Assembly (NCBI GenBank): GCA_041309605.1
Contig: JBFYZH010000094.1
Span: forward strand, 1-21,577
DNA length: 21,577 nt
From: JALOPX01 sp041309605
GTDB lineage: Bacteria; Krumholzibacteriota; Krumholzibacteriia; Krumholzibacteriales; Krumholzibacteriaceae
Direction of reading: 5' to 3'
Made by a program: the position numbers and the translations under genes. This document shows, piece by piece, positions 13,213 to 20,752 of the stretch; position 1 is the first letter of the stretch, and each line of letters opens with the position of its first letter. The notes under the pieces are model-generated. The model was given only the letters and a program-made list of their open reading frames with translations, had not been told where the DNA came from and did no database searches.

Positions 13213-15539
13213 AAAAGTATTCAATACCGATCATCCTGATCGCGATCGTCGCCCATTCGACGCTGAACGCCGGACCCGGCGACTGGAACGTCTTCCTGGA
13301 CTCGAGCGCGATCGTGAACATCGAATGCGCGGGCGACAGCCTCTGGTGCGCCACTAACGGGGGCATCCTGCTCTTCAACCTCGCCGATTCGTCCTTTGCG
13401 CAGTATCTGGACGGGCTGAGGCTCAAATCAGGAGAGGTCATGGCCGTGACGGTCGATCACAACGGGAGTATATGGGCGGCCTTCGAAGAAGACGGGATAG
13501 CTAGGATCGACAATCCCGGAACGGATCCGGCGGTCGTATATTACAGCGAAAACTCCACTTCCAACCAGATCCTGAGCGACAACGTGACATGCCTTGCAAG
13601 GGTCGGTAACGAGATCTACTACGGCACGGTGCTGGGAGTGGGGAAATTTTTCGACAACCTGCATTCACTCGAACCGAACCTCTCGGATAGCCTGAGCGGA
13701 AAATGGGTGAACGACCTTTTATACGACGTGACGGAAAATGTTCTTTGGATAGCGTACGACGGGGGGATCGGCCGGTTCGAACGCGACACCTACGATTATA
13801 CCTCGTATCCGGTGGGGCCTTCATACTCGCTCTGCAAGCATGAAGGCGAATTCTACTGCGCGACCCTGACCGGAGTCCGGAAGTTTAACGGCGGAGAATG
13901 GCCCGTTTTCGGCGCGGGATTCCACGTGATGCCTCCGCTCGCCGTATCGTCCGGCGGAGGGCGGTTGTACGCCGTCACTTCCGAAAGGCTGTATCTATTC
14001 GGGGGCATATACTGGTCGAGTATCGCGGCCGTGGATATGAAGGCCGTGTTCAACGATGTCTACCGTATCAGAACGAACCACATCAGGGCTCTCGCCGTCG
14101 ACAGCCGCGGCACCCCGTGGATAGGAGGAAGGTTGACGGACCAGGGACGCGGAAGCTACCTTTCCGCCTATATCGACGGAACCTGGCGGAACATGGCCAT
14201 GCCTCTTCTCTCCCAGAACTACGTTATGGCCCTGGACACCGCTCCGGAAGGAGGAGTGTGGGCGAGCACCAATTACGGGATCAGCTTCCGTTCGGGCGGC
14301 GGCGGCTGGACCGCCTATACGAAGATGAGACAGGACACCGGTTCGGAAGACGCGTTGTCGTACTACGCTTCGAACCTGGCCCTTCTCTTTGACGGATCGG
14401 GCCGGCTGTGGTGCAACTCGCAGAATTACGATCTCGACATGATAGAGGTCGGAGATCCGCTCGACAAAGGCGACGATGCCTGGTCGCATTTCTCCGTTAA
14501 CGATGCGACCACGATAACGTCCGACAGGTTCGTCAAGGCGAAGGCCGATGCCGCCGGGAACAGGTGGTTCCTGTCGGACGACGACCGGCAGCTTGAAGGA
14601 AAATGGGGGATAAACATCGCCAGCGCCGCGGGCGACCAGTGGCTTTCGATCAATCCGGCCACGACCGCATCGATGGCGAGCGGATCGGTTTTCGATTGCG
14701 CGTTCACCGGGTACGGTGTTTTTCTCGCCTTGCGAGGGACAGGCGTCCAGTACTGGAACACGGGGGGATTCGACTGGAACAACCTGTCTTCCACGGCGGG
14801 CGACACGTGGATCACCCTCCTCGATCAGGGCAATCTCCCGAATACCGATCTTCGCGCGATAGAGCCCGGCATGGACGGATCGCTGTGGATAGGCACGTCG
14901 GGAGGTCTCATCAGAAGATTCAACGACGGGTCGATCGATTCCTTCACGTTGAAGAAAGGGTACTTCGACGAAGGACTGGTCGGCGGGCTCGTGTACGACA
15001 TCGAACTCGATTCTTTCGGGAATCTCTGGGTGGCCACCAACCAGGGACTGAACAGGATCAATACGGCCGGCGCGATCGACAGGGTCTACACCACCTCTTC
15101 CCTCTGGGTGAAACAGTTTCAGTTCGTCTATCCGAACGACGTCATATCGCCTCTTCCCAGCCATGTATGCAGGGCGCTGGCGTTTGACGGATCTACCAAC
15201 ATGCTGTGGGTAGGGACCGAAGGAGGGCTGGCCCGGCTGGACGTATCCCCTGAACCGGCGGTGGAGTTGCCTCTGCGGCAGGCGATACTGTATCCGAATC
15301 CCGTTTATATAACGAGGGGCGACGCGTCCCTGAGGATATCGAGGATATCGGGCAGCGTAGGCATCAGGATATACGACCTCGAAGGGGAACTGGTGCATGA
15401 GGCCGACGGTGTCGTCGATGGCGGCGAGGCGTGGGATCTTCTTACCCTCAACGGCTACAAGATCAGATCGGGGATCTACATCGTCAAAATCACCAGCGAG
15501 GTCTTTTCCGAGACGAGAAAGGTTGCGGTAATACGATAA
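13209..15539 (+). CDS. Exported beta-propeller protein with C-terminal FlgD/T9SS-type sorting-like domain (PorZ-like architecture)
   Basis: This 776-residue protein begins MKKYSIPIILIAIVAHSTLNA, a clear signal peptide probably cut after Ala21. The body is made of repeated two-component-regulator-propeller units with the pattern L-W-[IVC]-[GA]-T-x-G-G-[LI]. Examples are SLWCATNGGIL and GSIWAAF near the start, and SLWIGTSGGLI, NLWVATNQGL and MLWVGTEGGL near the end, with enough repeats for about two propellers. Residues 692-776 form an Ig-like tail (YPNPV, IRIYDLEGELV, SGIYIVKI) of the FlgD/T9SS C-terminal kind. There is no kinase domain and no sugar-enzyme motif. The only characterised protein I know with two propellers plus such a tail is PorZ, which binds A-LPS at the T9SS attachment complex. 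That role is only a hypothesis here. The TTG start overlaps the preceding stop, so the gene is embedded in the glycan operon. Confidence 0.82.
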   Translation: MKKYSIPIILIAIVAHSTLNAGPGDWNVFLDSSAIVNIECAGDSLWCATNGGILLFNLADSSFAQYLDGLRLKSGEVMAVTVDHNGSIWAAFEEDGIARIDNPGTDPAVVYYSENSTSNQILSDNVTCLARVGNEIYYGTVLGVGKFFDNLHSLEPNLSDSLSGKWVNDLLYDVTENVLWIAYDGGIGRFERDTYDYTSYPVGPSYSLCKHEGEFYCATLTGVRKFNGGEWPVFGAGFHVMPPLAVSSGGGRLYAVTSERLYLFGGIYWSSIAAVDMKAVFNDVYRIRTNHIRALAVDSRGTPWIGGRLTDQGRGSYLSAYIDGTWRNMAMPLLSQNYVMALDTAPEGGVWASTNYGISFRSGGGGWTAYTKMRQDTGSEDALSYYASNLALLFDGSGRLWCNSQNYDLDMIEVGDPLDKGDDAWSHFSVNDATTITSDRFVKAKADAAGNRWFLSDDDRQLEGKWGINIASAAGDQWLSINPATTASMASGSVFDCAFTGYGVFLALRGTGVQYWNTGGFDWNNLSSTAGDTWITLLDQGNLPNTDLRAIEPGMDGSLWIGTSGGLIRRFNDGSIDSFTLKKGYFDEGLVGGLVYDIELDSFGNLWVATNQGLNRINTAGAIDRVYTTSSLWVKQFQFVYPNDVISPLPSHVCRALAFDGSTNMLWVGTEGGLARLDVSPEPAVELPLRQAILYPNPVYITRGDASLRISRISGSVGIRIYDLEGELVHEADGVVDGGEAWDLLTLNGYKIRSGIYIVKITSEVFSETRKVAVIR

Positions 15540-16972
15540 TGAAGGATGATCGCAGGAATATCCTGATCGTGGGCGCCGGGGAAGCGGGCAGGATGGTCGT
15601 TGCCGAGATAGCGCGGCATGACGAGCTTGGAGCCCGCGTCGCGGGATTCATCGATGACGATCCGTCGCTGAGGGGAACGAATGTGGTTTCGCTGCCGGTA
15701 CTGGGCTCGACCGGCGAACTGGAGGATGTCGTCCGCGAAAACGGCATAGACGAAGTGATATTGGCGATTCCCACCGCTCCCGGCCGGTTCGTGAGGGCCA
15801 TGATCCGGCGTTGCAGAAAGGCCGGAGTGCCGTACAAGATCGTTCCCGGGGTCATGGAGATCATAAAAGGCGATGTGCATATCGACCAGATCAGGGAGGT
15901 GAGGGTGGAAGATCTGCTGGGAAGGGAAACGGTGGCTTTCGATATCGAATCCGCCAGAAGGTCCTTTGCGGGAAAAAGGATACTTGTCACCGGGGCGGGA
16001 GGTTCGATAGGAAGCGAGTTGTGCCGTCAGCTGGCCCAGACCGGTCCGGGGGAGATGATCCTTCTGGGAAGGGGCGAAAACAGGATATTCGATATCGAGG
16101 ATGAACTCAGGTCCTCGCATCCCGGCCTCGTTATCAGGACGGTCATCGCGAATCTGGTCGACTCCTTCAGGACGGACAGGATGGTCGGGGAACTGGCCCC
16201 GCACATGGTTTTTCATGCCGCCGCTCACAAACACGTCCATTACATGGAGAGAGACCCCGAGGAGGCCGTGATAAACAACGTCGAAGGCAGCATCAACATA
16301 ATAGATTCTTCCGACAGGCACGGCGTGGAGAGATTCGTCTTCATCTCCACCGACAAGGCCGCCGATCCGAACGGAGTGATGGGAGCCTCAAAAAGGATAG
16401 TCGAGATGTACCTGCGGGGATTGACGTCGAGCACATGCCGTTTCATGACCGTAAGATTCGGAAACGTCATCGGTAGCGCCGGAAGCGTCGTGCCCCTGTT
16501 TCTGAAGCAGATCGGACGCGGCGGACCGGTGACGGTCAGCGACCCGGGGGCAACGAGGTATTTCATGACGGTGAAGGAAGCGGCTTTCCTTGTGATCCGG
16601 TCCTCGCTTATCGGAGAAGGCGGGGAGACTTTCATCCTGGACATGGGCGAAGCCATAAACATATTCGAAATGGCCAAAGACATAATAATGCTCACCGGGC
16701 ATGAACCCGGCGTGGAGATTCCGGTCGAGATAACCGGATTGCGCGAGGGGGAGAAGCTTCACGAAGTGCTTGTCAGCAGGACCGAAGAACTGGTTCCATC
16801 GGTCGACTGCAGGATCTTCCTGGCAAGATCGGCCGCCGCGGCGGAGCCGGGTCTGAACGGAAAGATCGCCGCCATGATAGAAGCGGCGAAAGAGGGCAGG
16901 CGCGGAGACGTCATCCGGGCCATGTCGGACATCATACCCGGATTCGTGGTTCCGGGCGGTTCCATTCAGTAA
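15539..16972 (+). CDS. CapD/PglF/WbpM-like UDP-N-acetylhexosamine 4,6-dehydratase lacking the membrane domain
   Basis: This 477-residue enzyme has two Rossmann units. Residues 7-110 hold a first nucleotide-binding fold (GAGEAG at 12-17), and 145-430 the catalytic SDR with TGAGGSIG (151-158), FHAAAHKHV (225-233), STDKAADPNGVMGASK (270-285) and RFGNVIGSAGSVVPLF. As usual in this dehydratase class, Met281 sits at the ordinary SDR Tyr position, with Lys285 and the Thr-Asp-Lys of 271-273 kept. The predicted product is a UDP-4-keto-6-deoxyhexosamine, precursor of sugars such as QuiNAc, FucNAc or bacillosamine. Long relatives carry four N-terminal membrane helices; this one starts directly at the first Rossmann domain and should be soluble. 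The ATG at 15539 overlaps the propeller stop by one base (TAATG). An in-frame ATG at 15431 lies inside that gene and adds only unrelated polar residues. Confidence 0.9.
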   Translation: MKDDRRNILIVGAGEAGRMVVAEIARHDELGARVAGFIDDDPSLRGTNVVSLPVLGSTGELEDVVRENGIDEVILAIPTAPGRFVRAMIRRCRKAGVPYKIVPGVMEIIKGDVHIDQIREVRVEDLLGRETVAFDIESARRSFAGKRILVTGAGGSIGSELCRQLAQTGPGEMILLGRGENRIFDIEDELRSSHPGLVIRTVIANLVDSFRTDRMVGELAPHMVFHAAAHKHVHYMERDPEEAVINNVEGSINIIDSSDRHGVERFVFISTDKAADPNGVMGASKRIVEMYLRGLTSSTCRFMTVRFGNVIGSAGSVVPLFLKQIGRGGPVTVSDPGATRYFMTVKEAAFLVIRSSLIGEGGETFILDMGEAINIFEMAKDIIMLTGHEPGVEIPVEITGLREGEKLHEVLVSRTEELVPSVDCRIFLARSAAAAEPGLNGKIAAMIEAAKEGRRGDVIRAMSDIIPGFVVPGGSIQ

Positions 16973-16988
16973 GCGATCGGGGCGCCGT

Positions 16989-17939
16989 GTGAGGATCGAT
17001 ATTGAAAAAGAAATGGATCGCGCCGAATTGAGCGATTTTCTGCAGAGGGTTCCGGGCGCGACCTTTTTTCACACTCCGGCCTGGATGGATTCTCTTTGCG
17101 CGTCTTTCGGCAGATTGCGGCACGTATGGCTTGCGGCGCGCGAGGGTCCGCGTCTTGCCGGAGTGATGCCGGTCTGCATCGCGCGCAAGGGACCGTTTCA
17201 CTCGCTGGCCGCCCTGCCTTTCGGTACGTACGGGACTCCGCTTTCGCATGATCCTTCCGTCAGAAAAACCATTCTCGGACGTTACGCGGAAATGACCGAT
17301 CCGCGCCTGTGCGTATCCTCGACCGCCAGTCTCTTCGGCATGCTCAGGGAGGATGTGCCCGCCGCGGGTTGCCTCGTAAGGATGGAAGAATGCAGTATCA
17401 TCGGTCTCGGGGATGATTTCGAAGAGTACAGGTCGGGCGCAATGAGCGGCAAGAAAAGGCAGATCTGCAACAGGTGCGAACGGGAAGGAATCGTTGTGAG
17501 GGTACTTTCCGGGGCCGGAGAATTCGAGCGTTTCTACGAGGTCTATTCCAGCGGTTCGGTGCATTGGGGCGGCGTGCATCCGTACCCGAAACCCTTTCTG
17601 GCGGAACTTTTCGGGAGAAGGGATGAAGGCGTCCTCTTCTGGGGCGCCTTCAAGGACGGCGAGATGCTCGGCGGGCACATCGACCTTTATTTCGGCAAAA
17701 CAGCCCAGGCCTGGCAGGCGGGAATGTCCCCGCTTTCGCACGACCTTGGAATATCATCGTACCTTGTATACAGCGCTGTAAGGGAGGCGTTCGCGCGGGG
17801 CGCCTCCGTCTTCAACCTTGGAAGCAGCGGCGGCGACGAAGGGATGATATTCTTCAAGGAGTCGATGGGCGGAAAGAAGACGTTGTACCCCGTTATCGAG
17901 ACGAGGAAATACTGGTGGAACCTGCTCAGAAAAATTTAA
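16989..17939 (+). CDS. FemAB/GNAT-type acyltransferase (BioF2-like, Acetyltransf_6)
   Basis: This 316-residue protein resembles the FemAB-like GNAT proteins found in exopolysaccharide loci. An N-terminal half contains FFHTPAWMDSL (about 25-35), matching the family's F-x-H/Q-x-P-x-W opening. It is followed by an acyltransferase domain at about 145-290 with a KKRQICNRCEREG helix, GEMLGGHIDLYFGK, AWQAGMSP and a final FNLGSSGGDEGMIFFKESMGG block typical of the group. It probably transfers an acetyl, acyl or aminoacyl group to a sugar amine, plausibly the aminosugar made by the dehydratase upstream (inference). There are no membrane helices or signal peptide. The start is GTG at 16989, 16 bases after the preceding stop; the ribosome site is weak (GGGG at 16979-16982). 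It overlaps the flippase gene by 25 bases. Confidence 0.8.
   Translation: MRIDIEKEMDRAELSDFLQRVPGATFFHTPAWMDSLCASFGRLRHVWLAAREGPRLAGVMPVCIARKGPFHSLAALPFGTYGTPLSHDPSVRKTILGRYAEMTDPRLCVSSTASLFGMLREDVPAAGCLVRMEECSIIGLGDDFEEYRSGAMSGKKRQICNRCEREGIVVRVLSGAGEFERFYEVYSSGSVHWGGVHPYPKPFLAELFGRRDEGVLFWGAFKDGEMLGGHIDLYFGKTAQAWQAGMSPLSHDLGISSYLVYSAVREAFARGASVFNLGSSGGDEGMIFFKESMGGKKTLYPVIETRKYWWNLLRKI
17903..17907 (+). promoter_or_regulatory. Shine-Dalgarno supporting the GTG start at 17915 inside the acyltransferase gene
   Basis: GAGGA lies 7 bases before GTG 17915. No other ATG, GTG or TTG occurs in this frame before the first hydrophobic segment of the flippase, so the 25-base overlap with the upstream gene is probably genuine. 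Confidence 0.6.
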
Positions 17940-19465
17940 TCGCGGGAAGATCGAAGATCGCGGGGAACGCCGCCGCCCTTGCCGTCGCCGGCGGAGCGGG
18001 CATGGTCTTCACGCTTGCACAGCTGGGCATACTGAGCCGGGAGATGGATCCGGATCTTTTCGGACTCTTCGTGGTACTGAGGGGATTTTCGCTGCTTCTT
18101 TCAACGATCGTTCTCATCGGTCTCCCGCAGGTCCTGATAAGGTATCTTCCCTCGTTCCAGCGAAGGGACGAACGGAAAAACGCAATCGTGATGTTCGCGG
18201 CGTTCTCGGCGGTCATCCTCGGGCTCGGCGGGATCATGCACTCCGCTTCCCCCCTGTGGTGCCGTCTTATTCCAGCGGCCTCGCAGGGCATGATGACCGG
18301 TCCCGTCGTCTACTGGGTGTCTCTCGCCTCGATTGCCCTCGCGCTCAAACTGCTTTTGTACGGCGCGTTCACGGGCCAGAGGGAGATGCGCCTGCAGATG
18401 ATCTTCGAGGTCTGTTACCTGGCGCTCATGACCCTTCTTATTTTCACGGCAAGAAAGGATCTCGGGCTCGTCGTCCTTTTCAGAATGATATTTTTCCTGA
18501 ACGCCGCCGTATTCGCCGCCGGTTTTCCGGCTTTCCTTATCTCCGTGCGCGGGGCTCCGCCCGGCATCCGGGGCGGCGCGCCCGGCGACGTCGTCCTTCC
18601 GTCCTTTGCGTCCTACACCGCTTATTCGATTCTTCTGAGCCTTGTAGCCCTCGCTTTCACCGACTTCGACAGGTTCGTCATGGCGTCGGTACTCCCTTTC
18701 CAGGCGATATCGCTGTTTCATGTCGCATCGAGAATCAACGGCCTGATAAAAAGGTTCCTCGGGTTTCCCGTGGTGGCGCTCCAGCCCGAAGTGACGAGAA
18801 TATACGAGGAAGGCCGGTGGGACGAACTGGCCGGCAAGATTGTCATCTTTACAAAGGTCACCTTTATCGGCGCGGTCTATTTCTCGGCGGTCGCGGCAAT
18901 CGCCGGCCGGGAGTTGATTCTCCTGGTCAGCGGACGATCATTTATCGGTGCCTACACCGTATTCCTCGTGATGTTGCCCGGAGTCCCGATGGCGGCTTTC
19001 ATCGCGCCTCTTCTTTCCGCCATGAAGGGTCTTCATTTCATGAAATGGGCGGTGATCTGCGATTTCGTCTGGATGGCGGTCTATTTCGGCACCTTTTCCT
19101 TTCTCGTCAGGTCATGGGGCATCGTCGGCATGGCGGCGGCGCAGCTTCTGGCTTCCGCTCTGCAGATGACTGCGGCGATAATCTTTTCGAGGCGCGGAGG
19201 ATTCTTCGGAGGAGCCGGCCCGCGCACCGGCAGGGTCCTCGCCGCATTCATCGCGATTGCTGCGGCCGGAACCGCCGTCACGATCTTCCTGGGTCTGCCG
19301 GCGGCCGTTGTCCTTGTGCTCGTTTCCCCGCTTGTGCTCAGGGCCGTGCTCGTCGGGCTGCGCGTATTCGACGAGGCCGAGACGCGCGAGATCGCCGCGA
19401 TGATAGGGATTCCGGCGGCCAGGAAGGCGATTTGCTGGATAATAGGTTGCGGGAGCGTGACATGA
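17915..19465 (+). CDS. wzx: Wzx-like polysaccharide/oligosaccharide flippase (MOP superfamily)
   Basis: This 516-residue protein has about 12-14 hydrophobic helices spread evenly along its length, as expected for Wzx/RfbX flippases of the MOP exporter superfamily. Characteristic features are the N-terminal K-I-A-G-N-A-A followed by a glycine-rich first helix, GLFVVLRGFSLLLSTIVLIG, and the central FTDFDRFVMASVLP segment, which matches the family's D-x-x-x-[IL] start of the second half. It would move an undecaprenyl-diphosphate-linked oligosaccharide from the inner to the outer face of the inner membrane. No Wzy polymerase, Wzz regulator or oligosaccharyltransferase is seen in the window, so the fate of the flipped glycan is unknown. 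The gene starts with GTG inside the preceding gene and overlaps the next start by 4 bases (ATGA). Confidence 0.87.
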   Translation: MEPAQKNLIAGRSKIAGNAAALAVAGGAGMVFTLAQLGILSREMDPDLFGLFVVLRGFSLLLSTIVLIGLPQVLIRYLPSFQRRDERKNAIVMFAAFSAVILGLGGIMHSASPLWCRLIPAASQGMMTGPVVYWVSLASIALALKLLLYGAFTGQREMRLQMIFEVCYLALMTLLIFTARKDLGLVVLFRMIFFLNAAVFAAGFPAFLISVRGAPPGIRGGAPGDVVLPSFASYTAYSILLSLVALAFTDFDRFVMASVLPFQAISLFHVASRINGLIKRFLGFPVVALQPEVTRIYEEGRWDELAGKIVIFTKVTFIGAVYFSAVAAIAGRELILLVSGRSFIGAYTVFLVMLPGVPMAAFIAPLLSAMKGLHFMKWAVICDFVWMAVYFGTFSFLVRSWGIVGMAAAQLLASALQMTAAIIFSRRGGFFGGAGPRTGRVLAAFIAIAAAGTAVTIFLGLPAAVVLVLVSPLVLRAVLVGLRVFDEAETREIAAMIGIPAARKAICWIIGCGSVT

Positions 19466-20739
19466 GGAACAAACGACTGCTCATGCTTATTAATTTTTTT
19501 CCTCCAGCCGCGGGAGGGGGTGTCTTCAGGCCGCTTTCCTTCGTCAGGCATCTTTCGAGCCTCGGCTGGGAGATCACGGTGGTCACTCCGAAGCCGGGAG
19601 AGTTCTGGATAACCGATCCGGCGCTCGAGAAAATGATCCCGGAAAATGTCAGGGTGATAAGAACCCGGTCTCTTTCCGGCCAGCGTCTTCTGGGAAGAGT
19701 GAGGAAGGGTGGAAGCGGTTCCAGCAGGAACTCCTCGGGTTTCGGCGCGCTGAGAAGGCTCGGCGAATTTTTTCTTCTTCCGGATACATACGTGGGTTGG
19801 GTACCGTTCGCCTTCAGGACGGCTTCGAAATTATGCCGCTCCGAAAAATTCGACGCCGTCTATTCGACGAGCCCTCCCGACAGCACCCACATCGCGGCCA
19901 TGAAAACGGCGGGTAGGTTTTCCATCCCATGGGTGGCGGATTTCAGGGATCCATGGATATCCCTGTACCTTAGGAAACCCCCCACGCCGGTGCATTTGTG
20001 GATACATCGCCGGATGGAGGGAAGGGTGGCCGCCGCCGACAGGGTGGTGGTGGCGACTTCGTGGCAGAAGCAGGCGATGGAGGAAAGATATCCCGGATGC
20101 AGGGTCGAACTGGTCCCGAACGGTTACGAGGAGGAGGATTTTGCGGAACCGGCGCCGGAACGCGGCGGCGAGGACATCTTCACCGTGCTTCACTGTGGAA
20201 TGCTCACCCTCGGCCGCACTTCGCGTTCCTTCCTCCAGGGGCTCTCATTCCTGGCCGAAAGGAGACCGTCCGTGCGCGCGAGGATGAAGGTGATCTTTCT
20301 CGGCGCGAGGGAATCGGTCAATGAGGAATGGGTATCCCGGTTGGGTCTGGCGGAAATGGTGAGGTTCGAGAACAGCGTCCCCCACGGGGAATGTATACGC
20401 CTCGAAAGAGGGAGTTCGGCTCTTCTGCTCATAAAACATGACGACGAAAGGTACGGGGGACTCATTCCGGGCAAGTTGTTCGAGTATATCGGAGCGCGGC
20501 GTCCCGTTCTCGCGGTCGCCCCGGAGGGAGAGGCGGCGGATATAATCAGAAGGGAAAGGCGCGGAGAGGTCGTATCGCACGGGGAAACGGAAAGGATCGC
20601 GTCGGTTGTGGAAAAGATGTACGATCTTTATTTCGGGCGAAAGCTTGAGGAGGCGTATTCGCTCGGCGAACTGCCCGCGTACTCTAGACGATCGGCGGCC
20701 GGGAAGCTCGACCGCCTCCTGGGTGAGATGACGGAGTAG
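19462..20739 (+). CDS. Glycosyltransferase family 4 (GT-B), WbuB-like
   Basis: This is a 425-residue GT-B enzyme. The N-terminal domain starts LLMLINFFPPAAGGGVFRP (6-24), with the glycine loop after the first strand, and holds YSTSPPDSTH (134-143) and the hallmark VADFRDPW (158-165) seen in many O-antigen and exopolysaccharide GT4 enzymes. The C-terminal domain has VVATSWQKQAM, VPNGYEEEDF (218-227) and the donor-site block LIPGKLFEYIGARRPVLAV. It probably adds a sugar to the lipid-linked chain in the cytoplasm. ATG 19462 overlaps the flippase stop (ATGA), with GGGAG 6 bases upstream. The reading frame is also open for about 400 codons upstream of this ATG, across the flippase gene. That stretch encodes arginine-rich sequence without domains and is a shadow. 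Donor and linkage are unknown. Confidence 0.9.
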   Translation: MRNKRLLMLINFFPPAAGGGVFRPLSFVRHLSSLGWEITVVTPKPGEFWITDPALEKMIPENVRVIRTRSLSGQRLLGRVRKGGSGSSRNSSGFGALRRLGEFFLLPDTYVGWVPFAFRTASKLCRSEKFDAVYSTSPPDSTHIAAMKTAGRFSIPWVADFRDPWISLYLRKPPTPVHLWIHRRMEGRVAAADRVVVATSWQKQAMEERYPGCRVELVPNGYEEEDFAEPAPERGGEDIFTVLHCGMLTLGRTSRSFLQGLSFLAERRPSVRARMKVIFLGARESVNEEWVSRLGLAEMVRFENSVPHGECIRLERGSSALLLIKHDDERYGGLIPGKLFEYIGARRPVLAVAPEGEAADIIRRERRGEVVSHGETERIASVVEKMYDLYFGRKLEEAYSLGELPAYSRRSAAGKLDRLLGEMTE

Positions 20740-20752
20740 AACTGAGGACAGG

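Noticed and set aside
13995..15398. Minus-strand open frame of 467 codons opposite the propeller gene
   Set aside because: The + strand has a signal peptide, propeller repeats and a sorting tail in one frame. The antisense product is Arg/Pro-rich without recognisable structure.
18256..19461. About 400 open codons in another + frame across the flippase gene, in frame with the downstream GT4
   Set aside because: It is arginine-rich and has no domain. The flippase frame has evenly spaced helices, and the GT4 has its own ATG with a ribosome site at 19462, so this is not an N-terminal extension.
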